Origin: Plectrocnemia conspersa
Taxonomy: Eukaryota > Arthropoda > Insecta > Trichoptera > Polycentropodidae
NCBI GenBank assembly: GCA_009617715.1
Contig: VTFK01000168.1
Coordinates: 434,001-498,000 of the forward strand
DNA length: 64,000 nucleotides
Direction of reading: 5' to 3'
Below are positions 24,360-36,741 of this stretch, piece by piece; the first letter of the stretch is position 1; each line of letters begins with the position of its first letter. The notes beneath the pieces were generated by a model. That model made no database searches, was not told the DNA's origin, and saw only the letters and a list, made by a program, of their open reading frames with translations. The position numbers were made by a program, and so were the translations under genes.

Positions 24360-25640
24360 AATACTACTTTATATTTAATTAAATATATGTCATTGATTTA
24401 CAGACTTTGATTGGTAGTTGCTGATTCTGTTTATCCAGTTGTAACGCATTATACCTGTCAAAAAGAGCAATATAAAAAAGCTCATTTCAAAAAAACATTT
24501 GGTTTTTATCAATTTTATCACAATAAATCAATGTGTTTATTTACGATAAAAACAATAAAATCGTATGATCTTAGTAATTGTATAGGCACTCAAGTTGAAT
24601 AAAGTTGTGACGTTCAAAGATGATCCGGATATTAAGAGTACTTGAGATGTCACTTTTGATATGATTGATAGAAAAACAATTACGTTATTTGCAATCAGAT
24701 TGTATGCTTTAAATTGATATAAGTGAATGTGCGGTATTGCTGCCAATGCGTTATATTATCAATAAATTAAGAATAAAAAAATATATCATATGACTTAGCT
24801 AATAGCTTATAAAAAAATGTTACAATATTTAACTGTAATTAAATGCATATGATTAAATATCATTTATCCAAACCCATTAGATCATAGATTAATGTTTTTT
24901 AATAATTTATTACATACATCAATTTATATTCATTGAGTGATGCATATAAAAGTATAGATTGCGAATATTTTCATTGATGATTAATTGATATACAAACAAT
25001 CAGCGATTCTTAATTTTTTTAAGATTTAAATTAATATTTAATAAAACCATCTTAATCACATCGTTCTAATATTTAATTATATAAAACAATTTAGGGTCTA
25101 AAAGTACTAAATAAATGGAGAAGAATTTAATTTAAGAAATTATGATCAACCACTATGTAGTTTAGTGTATAAAAATAATTAAAAAACTGATTTTTTATTT
25201 GGATTAACAGCAATAAAAATCGGTTTATGGGTAATCCCAATATGTGGTTATATAACATAAACCATGTTAAATATTTGCATGCGGCACGCGTGCAATAAAT
25301 CCCATTTTAACAGCAGTACAATTTTATTCTAAGCACGATGGATAGAAAATATCCAGAAAAATCTATTTTATTTTAATGAATTAAATAAACCACACTATTA
25401 TTTATCATTTATTTATAGTTATTAAAACATAAGTCAACTAGTAGTTCCTATATCAAATATGATCAAAATCTTACCAGTTTTTGTCAAAAAAAATTATTGT
25501 TAATTATTATATCTGATTTCACACACTGGATTTGTATTACTCGCATACATAGTTATTGTTTTTTTTATTTAACTGTGTGTTAAAAATACCATTTTTTATT
25601 ATAGTTATAAGATTGTTATGAAACCTAGTTATATATATAT
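24360..25640. other. Intergenic AT-rich stretch
   Basis: Short frames on both strands near 24411-24746 have no family signature. No repeat was identified. Confidence 0.5.
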
Positions 25641-25650
25641 CCATCCACTT

Positions 25651-25767
25651 TACCCGGATTTGGTCCGACATGACAGAAACACAGCTTCTTTGTTTTTTTC
25701 TTTTATTTGTTCAAAAAAAAAACAACGTCGTTTCTTTGTTATAATAGATTGGCCCAAATCCGGTTTA
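25651..25767. repeat. Small inverted-repeat element, about 117 bp
   Basis: ACCCGGATTTGGTCC at 25652 and GGCCCAAATCCGGTTT at 25751 are inverted copies with one or two mismatches, enclosing about 85 bp of T/A-rich DNA. It could be a tiny MITE. The flanks show no certain target duplication. Confidence 0.5.
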
Positions 25768-25839
25768 ATAACCTTAATAAGGTACGTCTGAGAATATTTT
25801 TGTTGGCAAATGTACTTTGTCCTTGACTTTGTTTGTACT

Positions 25840-26560
25840 CATTGATTTGAAGTGCATGCGCGCTATCGCGTACGCGACGCCAAAATAAAAAACTGAAACA
25901 ATGTTATTTATTTTTTAAATATCTCTATTTCTATCTTAAATAACCTGAGCGCAAAAATCGTGTCTGAGGAACATCTTGATTTTTTCAATCGCCTTCATAA
26001 TTCAACCAGACGACGTCCGACGAAAATTAAATCGTGCTCTCGTGCGCCACAGAAAGGTTATCCTCTCGTCTCGGCTCTTCTTCCGAATTGCGAAAACTTG
26101 TAATGTCAAAAAACGAATGCCAAAACTTGAGACGTGCGCCATAAAATTCAAGTCAGATAAGCGAAAGAGATGCGGTGAATTATCGAGGTCCAAATTTGCA
26201 ATTTATAAGCTCAAAATTCGTGTAGACGCACATTTATATCTATGTATTATATGATCGTAAATTTAAAAGTCGTACGATTGTGTTTCATCGATATATTATG
26301 GTTTTTATTGCTTAAAAATGGAGCAGGTGCGGTGAAAATTATAAGGACAATTATATTTTAATAATATCTAAGAAATGCTTTCATTTTTTGTATATGTATT
26401 TTTTTTTTACATAGAAGGGAAAGTTATTTAATTTATTAATTATTACGTCGACTCCAAAGATCAGGTTGAACTCTTGATCTCAGAGTTGCTGGATTAGGTT
26501 TGAAGTGAAGAGGGAAGCGGCTGCCTTCTCGGATAATGCTAGGCGTAGTCTTTTAGAGTG
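25840..26560. other. Mixed-composition block, no assignable gene
   Basis: A 92-codon plus-strand frame (25976-26254) is rich in Lys and Arg and overlaps a 63-codon frame on the other strand. Composition is less AT-biased than the flanks. I recognise no domain and see no splice or promoter context that would support a gene. Confidence 0.3.
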
Positions 26561-26811
26561 AACCAATCTCGTGCGGAATAATAGTTTACATAACAGTTCC
26601 AAAACAATATCCTTCTTTTGTGTATAGGCACCGGTCGAAAGTCATTCATGGTTCATTTTGTTGATCATAATCCTTCGACATGCCTAATTATCACATCCCT
26701 TAGTATATTAAAGAGTAATAGTATTTTGGTTTATTGCGCTTTTAACACATATTTTTCTATCTGACAAGGTAGAAACCCGAGTAAAAAAATCAGTAAGTGA
26801 ACTTAACAGTG

Positions 26812-26917
<106 letters not shown>

Positions 26918-27199
26918 AAAATTAAAATAAATAAAATATTTAATCAAACTCATACTTTACTCTATGAAAATTCAAAAACTATCAAATTTAATTTCATAGA
27001 TGCTTTAGAGTAGCATATAATTTCACTAGCGCTTATCAGTTAAATTATACTTTTGCTAGTAGCAATATATATCTACCGACCAAAATGTATTCAGAAATGT
27101 TTTCACTGAAATTCTAGTGAAAATATAACTTCACTAACTTTACCGGCATTATATTATATATGTACTTGTGTTTGAATTATATATGTTACCAAGTGTTAA

Positions 27200-27265
27200 A
27201 TATAAGATTTTTCTAGATTTTTCTAATCTCACGGATGAGTATCTTAATTAATAAATCGTGCATAG
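27200..27265 (+). repeat. SINE-like tail, copy 4
   Basis: AGATTTTTCTAGATTTTTCT followed by AATCTCACGGATGAGTAT matches the body of the SINE-like copy at 24.25-24.30 kb. No tRNA head is evident. Confidence 0.45.
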
Positions 27266-27586
27266 TGACACATTTTATTAGTTAAGAATTAATAAAAAAA
27301 ATCAATATAATGCCAGTGAAAATTTAACTTGACTATTATCACATATTCTCTGTAACATGCGTATTTTTTATTGATAATTATAATTTTATCATATACGTAT
27401 ACTAGCAAATAAATTAATTAATTGTTACTACAAAAAATAATTGACAATGAGAAGCTGTGTTTTTAATGTCATTAAAAATATATATATACATACATTTAAA
27501 ATAACATTTTATTATTAGGATTTAGGTTGTAATACTACGAGCCAAACATATACAAGTTTTTAACGATCTCGCCTTTTGACAGTGAT

Positions 27587-27602
27587 GACCTTGTCAAGGT
27601 CG
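27587..27602. promoter_or_regulatory. Palindromic orphan nuclear receptor-like site
   Basis: GACCTTGTCAAGGTCG contains TCAAGGTCG, which fits the FTZ-F1/ERR-type monomer consensus YCAAGGYCR, plus an inverted overlapping half site. It sits in a slightly CG-richer unique region (27540-27900). Binding is inference only. Confidence 0.2.
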
Positions 27603-28549
27603 TGTGTACAACTCGCCGTATATTGCGCAATACTTACAATTATACGATCGTATACGTTTATACTATTAATAATAAATTTATATATTTAAAACATAAAAAT
27701 TAATACATAATTATATTTACATATAATACGACAAGCCGTACAAGTTTGTCGATAAAATCGAAACTTATACCACGCAATGCTACGAGTCGTAGCACATCGT
27801 AGAGATGGCATTGAAAAGCGCACATGTACTATAGATAAAGCGACGATTCTGATTGTATATACTATACTATGTTTTCATAGCTTAGTGCAACGGACCGCAA
27901 TGCCATGCGGCTCGCATTCTTCTTCTTTATCGACGCTATAACCTTCTACATGTCTTACCCTGATCCACAATAGCCTTTCACCAGACATATGCTACTATTT
28001 TTCATTACTCTCAATCTTCGTTCAAGCATTCGTCCTATCTATTCATGAGTGACCATCACTGCCCATTAATATATTTAGAGTGGTTGCATCGGCATGTATG
28101 GATTATTTATGTAATATATAACGTAGACTTGCCTAAATGTCGACTAAGAACTATCTTGATTTTTCGCTGCTCATTTACAAAAAATGTTTGCAGATAAGTA
28201 AAGCAAATATTGACATACATTTAAGTTTAAAAACTTAATATTTTACAATGGAATAGCAAGCGGCACTGATCTCATGATTCATTTTAATATTATGTAGCTT
28301 TGTATACTAACATATTATTATGTTCAAATGTAATACAAATTTATATGTTTTGGCTATGTGCGTCTGACATACTTATAACTATATATTTTCTACCAAGATT
28401 CACCTTTTACATTTTCCACTCTTCCTGAACTTTCCATTTATTTTACATGCGATATATTTTATCTATAAATGTGTTGAATATGTTCTTGTTGTCTTTTTTT
28501 TAATTAATAAGCCGCTTACACCTTCTATAATATATAGCATGGGGTACAA

Positions 28550-28870
28550 GAATTTACGTGCGTCTGAGTTTTCGGCGGCGTAGAGGCTCCGATATGGAGT
28601 GGGGAATTGTTATAAACCGCTGCGCAGTAAGCGTGGGCGTAAATGCCATGGGGCAAACTACCCGGTGGGCCTCAGCCCCCAGCGCTCGCTCGAAGCCCCC
28701 GCGGGGGCGAAAGACCCTCTGGGCGTCTGAAACTCTTTCCTTATGGCACAATTTGCGTTTATCGTTTCGTGTCTGATTTTTTTACTGTTGACGAAACGAT
28801 TTTCTTGAGATTCATAGTGACTGTGGTTTCTCGGCGTGTCGAGTTTTTGCTTTGTCAGACAATTGAGTAA
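28550..28870. other. GC-rich island of unknown nature
   Basis: A sharp compositional island in AT-rich DNA, with frames open on several phases of both strands between 28554 and 28876. It holds a short GC-rich inverted repeat, GCCCCCGCGGGGGC, at about 28696. No protein family is recognisable. It is probably a transposon or retroelement fragment; a CpG-rich regulatory block is the alternative. Confidence 0.4.
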
Positions 28871-28879
28871 GAACACCTT

Positions 28880-30057
28880 GTCATGATAAAAGTGACGTGT
28901 TTATTAATAGTTTAATAATTATCAACATATCGTATCATTTGTCATATTATTACACGGTTGTTTGTATTTCAATGTAATAATTTAAAATGAGATAGCAAAT
29001 ATATATATTTATTGGCGAATATTACAATGTTATAATGAGGGTGGTGTCAACAACCCATTCGGTGATTTTTGCACGCGAGCTTTAAAGTGCCCTAGTGGGT
29101 TGCGATCGCGTTCATTATTCTTACCCGTTGCGTTATGTTTTCGATGATAGATATGAGGGGCTGGAAAAAATTATTTGTGATGGTGCTTATCTATTTTATG
29201 TGTGCAGCATAATTGTATTTTTAAATGTTTCATTGTATAATGGCTATTGTGACGCGTTGGGATAGTCAGATTTGTAATAAAAAAATAAAAAAATAAACTT
29301 TTAATATACTAATATTAAAAAAAAAATTTCACTTATAAATTATTTACTAATTTACTTACACTTGATACGTAACACACATTATAATCGAGGAAAATTTAAA
29401 TGAGAAATATATAAAAAAAATTGTTCCATAAAAAAACACAATTGTGCATTACTTTTGGACAAATTAGGTTACAATTAAATACAAATTATAACAATCAACA
29501 CTATGAATACAATGAATACTTTCCAAAAAAATCTGAATTAATACACAAACAATCAATATTGTGGAATAAATTATTTATTTAAATGCACAATTCAATTAAA
29601 ATAATTCCCTGTTAAATAACACATATTAAAAAATACTGCATTTATTGTGTATATAATATTTATTTATTTGATCTAAATGTTTTTTGTTTTGAGGAAAGGT
29701 AAACATTAATTGAAACATAATGTTAAAAATACCTGGGTTTAAATCCTATATGGACCTAATTTTTATCATACATTAGTAGTGATTATTATTATTATAAATT
29801 TATGATTTAATTCCGATCGATTATCACAGTTTATTCATCTCATAGATAAATAATTCATACCTATATATTATATAAGGTTTAAAATATATAATATTTGTAT
29901 AAAATAAAAAAAGTGGAACAGGCTTATAATTTTTTAAGTTTAATTGCTTAAGATATCCTTTACTCCTTTGAAATTTAAATTGAAAGGCTTTAAAGAGATT
30001 TTGACGTTATGCTAAAAGTTTGCTGTCTTCTCTGCTCTGGTCTACTATTGGGCGTGG
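28880..30057. other. Intergenic; SINE-like trace near 29.74 kb
   Basis: AT-rich. At 29730-29870 a B-box-like TGGGTTTAAATCC is followed by AT-rich sequence and TTATTCATCTCATAGATAAA, resembling the SINE-like family elsewhere in the window. The evidence is weaker than for the 24.16 kb copy. Confidence 0.4.
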
Positions 30058-30248
30058 CTTAAAACCAGAAGCGTACGGTGAGATACATTCCTATTCGCTC
30101 GCTTGCGTGTCAAGTGACGAGAGTGTGTGAGAAGAAGTGGGCTTGTGGAACGCATGTAACGCACGCCCTTATCTCTCACTAACTCTCGTCACTTAGCACG
30201 CGAGCGAGCGAAACGGAATATATCTCACCATACGCACCTGCTCAAAAC
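30058..30248. mobile_element. Foldback hAT MITE, 175 bp
   Basis: The element 30066-30240 starts CAGAAGCGTACGGTGAGATA and ends as the inverted copy (reverse complement CAGGTGCGTATGGTGAGATA). The arms stay complementary for about 60 nt with around ten mismatches, through GCTCGC and AAGTGACGAGAGT, around a GC-rich loop. The 8-bp flanks CTTAAAAC (30058-30065) and CTCAAAAC (30241-30248) differ at one base, as expected for an old hAT target duplication. CAGxxGCG ends also fit hAT. There is no coding capacity. Confidence 0.75.
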
Positions 30249-31430
30249 AAAATCACATAAATATCGTAATGAAAAATAAAATAAAATCTAGCTAGGTCAT
30301 TAATAGTGACACACTTTAAATTTTTAGCTGTAAAAATAGTTTATATATTATTAAATCATAAATATCACTTATTTTTATCGTCTCATTACTTATGTATAGG
30401 CGTTGATTGTGTTTACATGGTTGTAATGCATTTTATAATAGAACGAAAGAATTATTATAATTAATACGCATTATCTTACTTTGTCTACTTCAGAGCTTCC
30501 TATAGATAAAATCATTTTTTAGTAATTTAGAGACTGCAATTATGAATGTAAATAAATTGTATAATAAAAATATAATTTTTAATGTATGATACATTTAGGA
30601 TCATATTTTTACTACGCAAAAATTGCATTGTATAAAATATTACAAAGTTAAAAAACATTGACATATAAAACATTCAGAACGAAAGGAATTGAAACATGTC
30701 ATGATACATTAATTTGGTTTCTATTAGCTATATTTAAGATATTTTAAAGCATATTTTTACTAAACCAGAAATCACTATATATTATCGTTGAAATTTTATA
30801 AATAGGTAATTTTATATTTATTAGGTATTATATATCATGAGCATTTAATTTAGAGTTTGACATATAAAACATTAATATCATCCGTTTTTATAGTTTTACA
30901 TAGTCATATCAATTCATTTTTCTCGGAAACCATTAGCTAACTGTTACTTAAAAAAATAGTTCTAGATACTTATTGACATTATATATAAAACAAGTAAAAT
31001 CATATTGGTAATAAGGTCATCAAGAACAGCAGATGGAATTCATTGATTGTCACTTTTTCCTGTTACAAATTTATAAAATAAGCTAAGCAGTATTTTAGCT
31101 CTACGCACAAAATAAATATATTATTAATGTCAGGCTTAGAAATTGTAATAGCCATTTTAAGCTGTATATGTTTGGGTCATGGGTCTTGGATATAAACTAT
31201 ACTTTCATTATTTAGTACTTTATTTATCTAAATAAAAATATTTAATAATAAAAAATACATTTATTCATCACACAATAAAAAGTAATCCCTAATTAAATTT
31301 CTCAGAAGTTATTACTCTCACCAAACGTCTTCACAATTAATTAAAACGACTTTTCAAGTACAACTTCAGTATTTAGAGTCAGTATCCGAGTACTTAAACG
31401 ATACCAGTAAACATTGCCAGAACGGACGGC
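30249..31430. other. Intergenic AT-rich stretch
   Basis: No gene or repeat was recognised. Confidence 0.55.
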
Positions 31431-31760
31431 AATTTCGAAGAGATAATTATTCGAATTGTGTCTCGCCCCCACACTTTGGCTCAATTCGAAATAGATTCGG
31501 TTGCGAATTCGATTTGGTCGCTTCTTCCACCAGCATCTATTATTTTAAAAATAGCACAGTCGTGTGAATGCAGTTTGTATCCAAAAGTGTTGGGTGAGTT
31601 TTGTGAGTTGCGCAATAGGAGTTCGACCTTTGACCTTTAACGCCGAAACCTTCCCTCGGCAGAGGAACTTTCTCGAAAATTTTCCCTCTATTTACATTGT
31701 CTAACGAACGCCATCCCTCATAGTCTGGTTGGGAAAATTGATCATTTTCCTTATATACCA
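31430..31760. other. Unique higher-complexity block with a DR1-like site
   Basis: Composition is more balanced, with short frames on both strands lacking domains. CGACCTTTGACCTT (31624-31637) is two AGGTCA-type half sites spaced by one base on the minus strand, a DR1 arrangement used by HNF4/USP-type nuclear receptors. It might be a distal regulatory element of the downstream gene; this is inference. Confidence 0.2.
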
Positions 31761-34070
31761 CTTATCAATTATCACATGAACACACAAAAATGTATGAATC
31801 GAACAATTAATTGATTAGATCACGATTGGAATTTTTATAGATGTACTCAAGATACAATAAATGCGTCACTTGAAAGATTAGATTATTATCTAACATCGGA
31901 TGTTGTTTTTTCTAGTCTTTTCTAATTGAATATTGTTTTTTTACTGTAAAGAGTATCTAATATAGAGACGTGAAAATTGAGTTATTTTCGTACACCCCAA
32001 GGGAATCGCGAAGCGTTTCTTAGAAAAGCGAAAAATATCCAGATTTTTTCTTTTTATTTCACCCAAATTTATTCACATCTTTATTATTAATAATAATAAT
32101 AATAATAATTAAGATTTATTTTATTATTGAAAATATAGAATATTATAAAGTAAATTGTAAAATTTGCTCCTAATGGAAACTCGTCAGGGAAAACGATTAG
32201 GTTCATAACGGGGCTATATCTTTGGAATAAAACTTTCTTTTCAATACCCTTCGGCGTAGAATATAAACGTATTTACATAATTTATCGTATGTTCGCCAAT
32301 TTTAGATACAAAGGCCAATTTTTACAGTCGTCGTAAGGTTTTACGTAGATTTTGTAGCGTATGTTGAGTATATTTTTATATATCTATAAAATATTATGTG
32401 ATTTTTTAAATACATAAAAATATTAACGCAAGCTTATGATTAGGTAACCAAACTTTTACCCTTATATATAGAACACTTGATTACATTTGATATAAATTAT
32501 ACAGTGACTTTTCGAACCATACTTTGATATAAATGTAATGTACATATATTATAATATACATTGTCATCGGTTATAAATCACTTTACTCAATTGCAAACTT
32601 TCTCTTCTTAAACTTATTTATCACATAAATATATCATTACTTTTTTAACCTTATTCATATTTTTTTAAATATATTCGAAACTTATTTCTTGTATATTTTG
32701 ATTTTATATTTAGTATATATGAATATTTTGAATCATTTATATTTAGTAAATTATCAAGACAGAATCAATTTAAGATTTTAAATTATACATGTTTTCATTA
32801 TACCTCAGTAATATTTCATAGCAAATATAATACAATATTAACCATGCAAATGTTGAATAAACATAATAGCGTAAAGTAAAACTAAATTAGTTTTGTACGT
32901 GCCAGAAATAAATTGATATTATTGGTTGTAGTAATCATTTTGATAAAAATCTGGTTTTGTGTATTGTAATAATATCATGTATCATATAGAATTTTGATTT
33001 ATTATAACAAAAAAATAATGACATCTAAAAATAGTCAACGCCTAATTTTACACTACGATGGTTTTGAGTGTAAAATGGACAACTTTATTTAGTGCCAAAA
33101 ATAATATAAATACATATTTGCATATATGCTGTGAAAATTTTACATCTTTTAAAAAGCGCTTTTTTTCTGTCATAATATAAAGTATACGTAAATTAACTTT
33201 TTATTTTATAGCATAAAATAGTAGCAAGATAGGTATTAAAAATATTAACAAACTTTAATTAGAGTTTTCTTTGTTTGTCTTATAAAGTCGACAATTAAAA
33301 AAATAGTACATAATTTATACTTAACACCCATTCATACAAAATTCTATGCAAATTATTCTAAAAAAAAATTTGAGACAAAAGGTAACTTGATAATATATTT
33401 TTTTTCTAAGAACGGAGTGTTTCTGAAAAAACATATTTAATTACCATGTTTACAATTCACTTTTATAATTAAAAATAAGCTTTATGATTAAAATATATTT
33501 TTTATAAAAAAGCAGTTTAAATAAAATGCAGTAAACAAATAATGAATTGTGAAAAAATATATTTACAGCTTTTGAGGCAAATTCTATAACAGCAGAAAAT
33601 AAATGACAATTTATCAGTAAAAAAATGTTTTAACCCTTTAGTAGTCGAGCCTTGGCTTTCCATCTAAATATCGATGTTTGTACATAATAAAAAATATATC
33701 TTCAGAAAAAAATAGTATTACATTCTATTAAAAATATATTTAATTTGTTTTTAATAATGACGTAAGAACAGGAATTATTTCCCAAAATAGTAGAAGTCAA
33801 TCCATCAGATTTCGGCAACCAAAAGGTTAGGAACATATTAATTTATAAAGCAAATAATTTCAAATATTTGCGCACAGCTAATTAAAGTTCGACACAGGAA
33901 GTCAAACATTAAAACAGTTTATAAAAGAGATATTATATTAACGAAAATAGAAATGGAATGTTTTCAGTTTTCGAACTTTAAAAAAAAAACGACACACAAA
34001 CTTAAAGATATCTTTTTAGCAATCGAACATTTAATATATTTTAATAATTATAAAAAATAATATAAATTAA
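31760..34070. other. Intergenic AT-rich stretch
   Basis: An (AAT)n run lies at about 32085-32110. TTAACCCTTTAGTAG at 33632 recalls the piggyBac-like termini but has no palindrome beside it. No gene was seen. Confidence 0.5.
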
Positions 34071-34074
34071 ATAT

Positions 34075-34515
34075 CTACCTCTGGACTTATTGCAGCAGCC
34101 GATCCTTGCGATGTAATTTTTTGTACATTTCGAGCGGTATCTCGTTTATAACTTATCGGAAGTTGGTTTTTAGGTGCTTCAACGTTTCGGGTTTGTCGGC
34201 GTAGGCACTACACTTAGCGTAACCTTGCAAAAAATTCATCTTGGCGGCCCTTTCTAAACGTGAAATAATGCGACATAGGTACTTTTCATGCAAAACACAT
34301 TAATATATTTGATTCTGTGGCAAAAATAATCGGTTATCATGCGTCTATAGCGCTCATTATCATTTTTTTACTGCGTTACGAATTACTCGCTCAGTACAAC
34401 GATGAAATTGACCATAATCTTCCCATAAATTGCGATACACAGTTCATACAGAATTATTATTTCTGTAGAACAATAGAATTTTTTTAAATCGTTGAGCGGT
34501 GGTTAAGCGTTCCAT
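34075..34515 (-). pseudogene. Mariner-like transposase, internal deletion derivative
   Basis: The minus strand starts MERLTTAQRFKKI (ATG at 34513-34515). It continues LFYRNNNSV, a stop, then TVYRNLWEDYG and TERVIRNAVKK, the N-terminal helix-turn-helix of a mariner-family transposase. It then jumps to NERYRRMITDYF and on to FLQGYAKCSAYADKPETLK, LKTNFR, stop, VINEIPLEMYKK, the C-terminal part. The regions carrying the catalytic aspartates are largely missing and several stops and frameshifts are present. The same family left 3' ends at 3.43 and 6.64 kb. Confidence 0.75.
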
Positions 34516-34734
34516 TTCGTAAATGTGTTGTTGTAAACTAACATTTGACACTTTGAACACGCGTGATTATTGACAGCTGACTGATTTACAGTGCTGCCAA
34601 TATAGCATCATTTGTGTATCTATCGTCTCAGATACTGTGTAGTATCTACTCTAAATACAGCTGTAAACTTGGCAGATTCAAACAACATTTTTTTTCATAA
34701 TTGTAATTTGAATTTCTCAATAAAAACGTCAAAT

Positions 34735-35520
34735 CGAGAAATTGTATAAAGCATTTTTTATTATATAGTATAAAATTTAGTTTGTACGTATATTTTTAAA
34801 AGGATTACAACCGTTGCTCTTTTTATTACTCATAATTAAAGGCGGGTTTATGCATAATTTGCATACTTTTTTGGAGGTTTTAATAGGGGTCTAGGAATGC
34901 CAAAAAATTGTATATAAATTTTTACCACTCGAACTCGCTTTATTTTTGCTTAAGTAATAAAAAAAACACTCGGATAAGAAATCTTTCCGAAGGTGTTCGT
35001 GCCAGATGTTTTCGAAAATATGGATACTTTTTCGGAAGTACAAAAATATTTGAATGACCAACATTTTTTGCGATTTTCTATTACTCCAACCGGCCGGCGG
35101 CTTCATTTTTGCTTTGGTGATCTAGGAACGATAGTAATCGACAGAGTGCAAAACAATTTAGCGCTATTTCTACTTTTCAATAATCCAAAAAGGTTTTTTA
35201 ATGTTGTTTTTGTAAAGTAGCACAGCTATTATTGACAATTTTCTCACAAATATAATTGACAGCCGTAGGGGCCTTAAATTTTTTTGTTAAAACAATTGGG
35301 ACATATGAATTATAAGCTGAGCTCAAAATTTCAACGGGCAATTCAAGAGAAATTATATAATCAAATAAACCAGACATTTATTTAATAATTAAATATTTGC
35401 AAAACCAGAATCTTTCATCAGTCAATAAAATAATGACTTTTTAGTTATTCTTGAAAAGTAGTACTTGTTGTTGATTAAACCAACATCAATACAAATTTTT
35501 CCACGACCGAAATTTTTTTA
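34735..35520 (+). mobile_element. hAT-related remnant, copy B
   Basis: This aligns with the minus strand of 12600-13590: ATTTTTTATTA, GGATTACAACCG, AAAGGCGGGTT, GAAGGTGTTCGTG, TTTTCTATTACT, CCGGCCGGCGGCTTC (35090) and GCCGTAGGGGCC, ending with TTGATTAAACCAACATCAA (IKPTS, the start of the hATC motif). Relative to copy A it lacks about 200 bp just before the hATC motif. A 75-codon frame at 34993-35220 and an overlapping minus frame are accidents of this decayed copy. Confidence 0.6.
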
Positions 35521-36160
35521 ACAAAAATAAGAACAAGGGTGTTTGATTCTACTTTAGATGGCATGTGTTTTTTAAAGGGCTGTTTTAGGAAGAATGTATC
35601 AGCAGTACTTTACTGTATTACATAAACTTTTTCATTCATCAAAATTTCTCCAGAGTGAAGTCGAGACTTCTTTTTAACAAAAAAATATTTTATGGAAAAT
35701 TAAAAATCATTAATTTGCATTTTCCTCAATAAATTCACAAAAATATATAATACTACAGGCTTATTTTAATGAATAAAATTGAACTAGCTACGACTATGTT
35801 TCATTTTAATAATACATTACGATATCCATAGTGTTAAAAAAAATGTGATGATCGATGAAAATTATATTAATTTAATATTATTTAAAAACTGCGATCGATT
35901 TGGATATTTTAACTCAGACTTTTTAGACAATTTTGTTATTGACTTATACGACTTATAGAATAATTAACACTTTATTTAACAATATAAGGAAATTAAAATT
36001 GTCAAAATTTAAGTGTAATCTATTTTTTTTAATTTAAAATATAAGGAAGATTTAATCTATGTGTTTGGTTGTAGAGGCATTACTGAAAGTGTTATATGAA
36101 ACCGTTTGATACGGTTCTACAGAATTAAATTTGTCGTTCGTCGAAAAACTAGGACTATCG
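35520..36160. other. AT-rich DNA upstream of the TENT5 gene
   Basis: No frame or repeat was recognised. The change to GC-rich DNA occurs between about 36110 and 36200. Confidence 0.5.
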
Positions 36161-36741
36161 GTCGGAATTTAGGCGTGCATAATCGGGTCGCGTTTCGCAA
36201 TTAGCTTGCATGCGGGGCAAATCGCTTGTCGGTTTAATAAATGTATTCGCACACATGTGATATTTGTGCACGTGTTATTGTTTTGGTCGGCACGTACGCG
36301 GATTAATTTCGATTTCGACGCGCAATAGGAGACGCGAAGGTTTCCCCATGCGCGGCGTCGGGGGTGGGCCCATTCACGGGCGGACGGCGTCCACGCCTAC
36401 GCCGGTCGCTTTTCCGGGGGGTAGTTTTCCCGCCAAAGCGTATCGACGCGCTCCCTCCCCCTGACCGTGACGTCACGGCCTTTCACTGGGCGCCCGGCAA
36501 CGCCGCCCCTCCCCGCGCGCCGCCCGCCGTCTTCGAGTGGCGACGCTCTTCGTCAGTCGCTCGCGGACTGCCGACCCGTTCGGGCGCCGCATCGCGCGCT
36601 TTTCACGCAGGTCCGCGCTTTTCTCACTCGATCTCGTTGCGCAACTCGATCAGCTGACTTTGCTCTATTTTGGCATCTGGCGAACATCCAGCGCTGACGC
36701 TCGCGCTTCTGTTTCAGACCGACTCGGAGCCAGGGAGCGCG
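36160..36741 (+). promoter_or_regulatory. CpG-rich promoter and 5' UTR region of the TENT5 gene, with splice acceptor
   Basis: Composition rises sharply from the AT-rich flank to CpG-rich DNA, which continues into the coding region. A strong acceptor, CTTCTGTTTCAG ending at 36717, lies 24 nt before the chosen ATG, so a 5' UTR intron probably ends here. The preceding stretch holds CTGAC-type branch-point candidates (about 36653 and 36694). The matching donor was not determined; AAGGTTTCC near 36338 is one weak candidate. Long frames on several phases (36264-36938) reflect GC-rich composition and are not proposed as proteins. Confidence 0.5.

Noticed and set aside
25976..26254. A 92-codon Lys/Arg-rich frame as a possible small gene
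   Set aside because: No recognisable domain, no promoter or splice context, and an equally open frame on the opposite strand.
36670..36741. Upstream in-frame ATG as the TENT5 start
   Set aside because: The intervening codons run through a strong splice acceptor ending at 36717, and the residues do not look like a conserved N-terminus.
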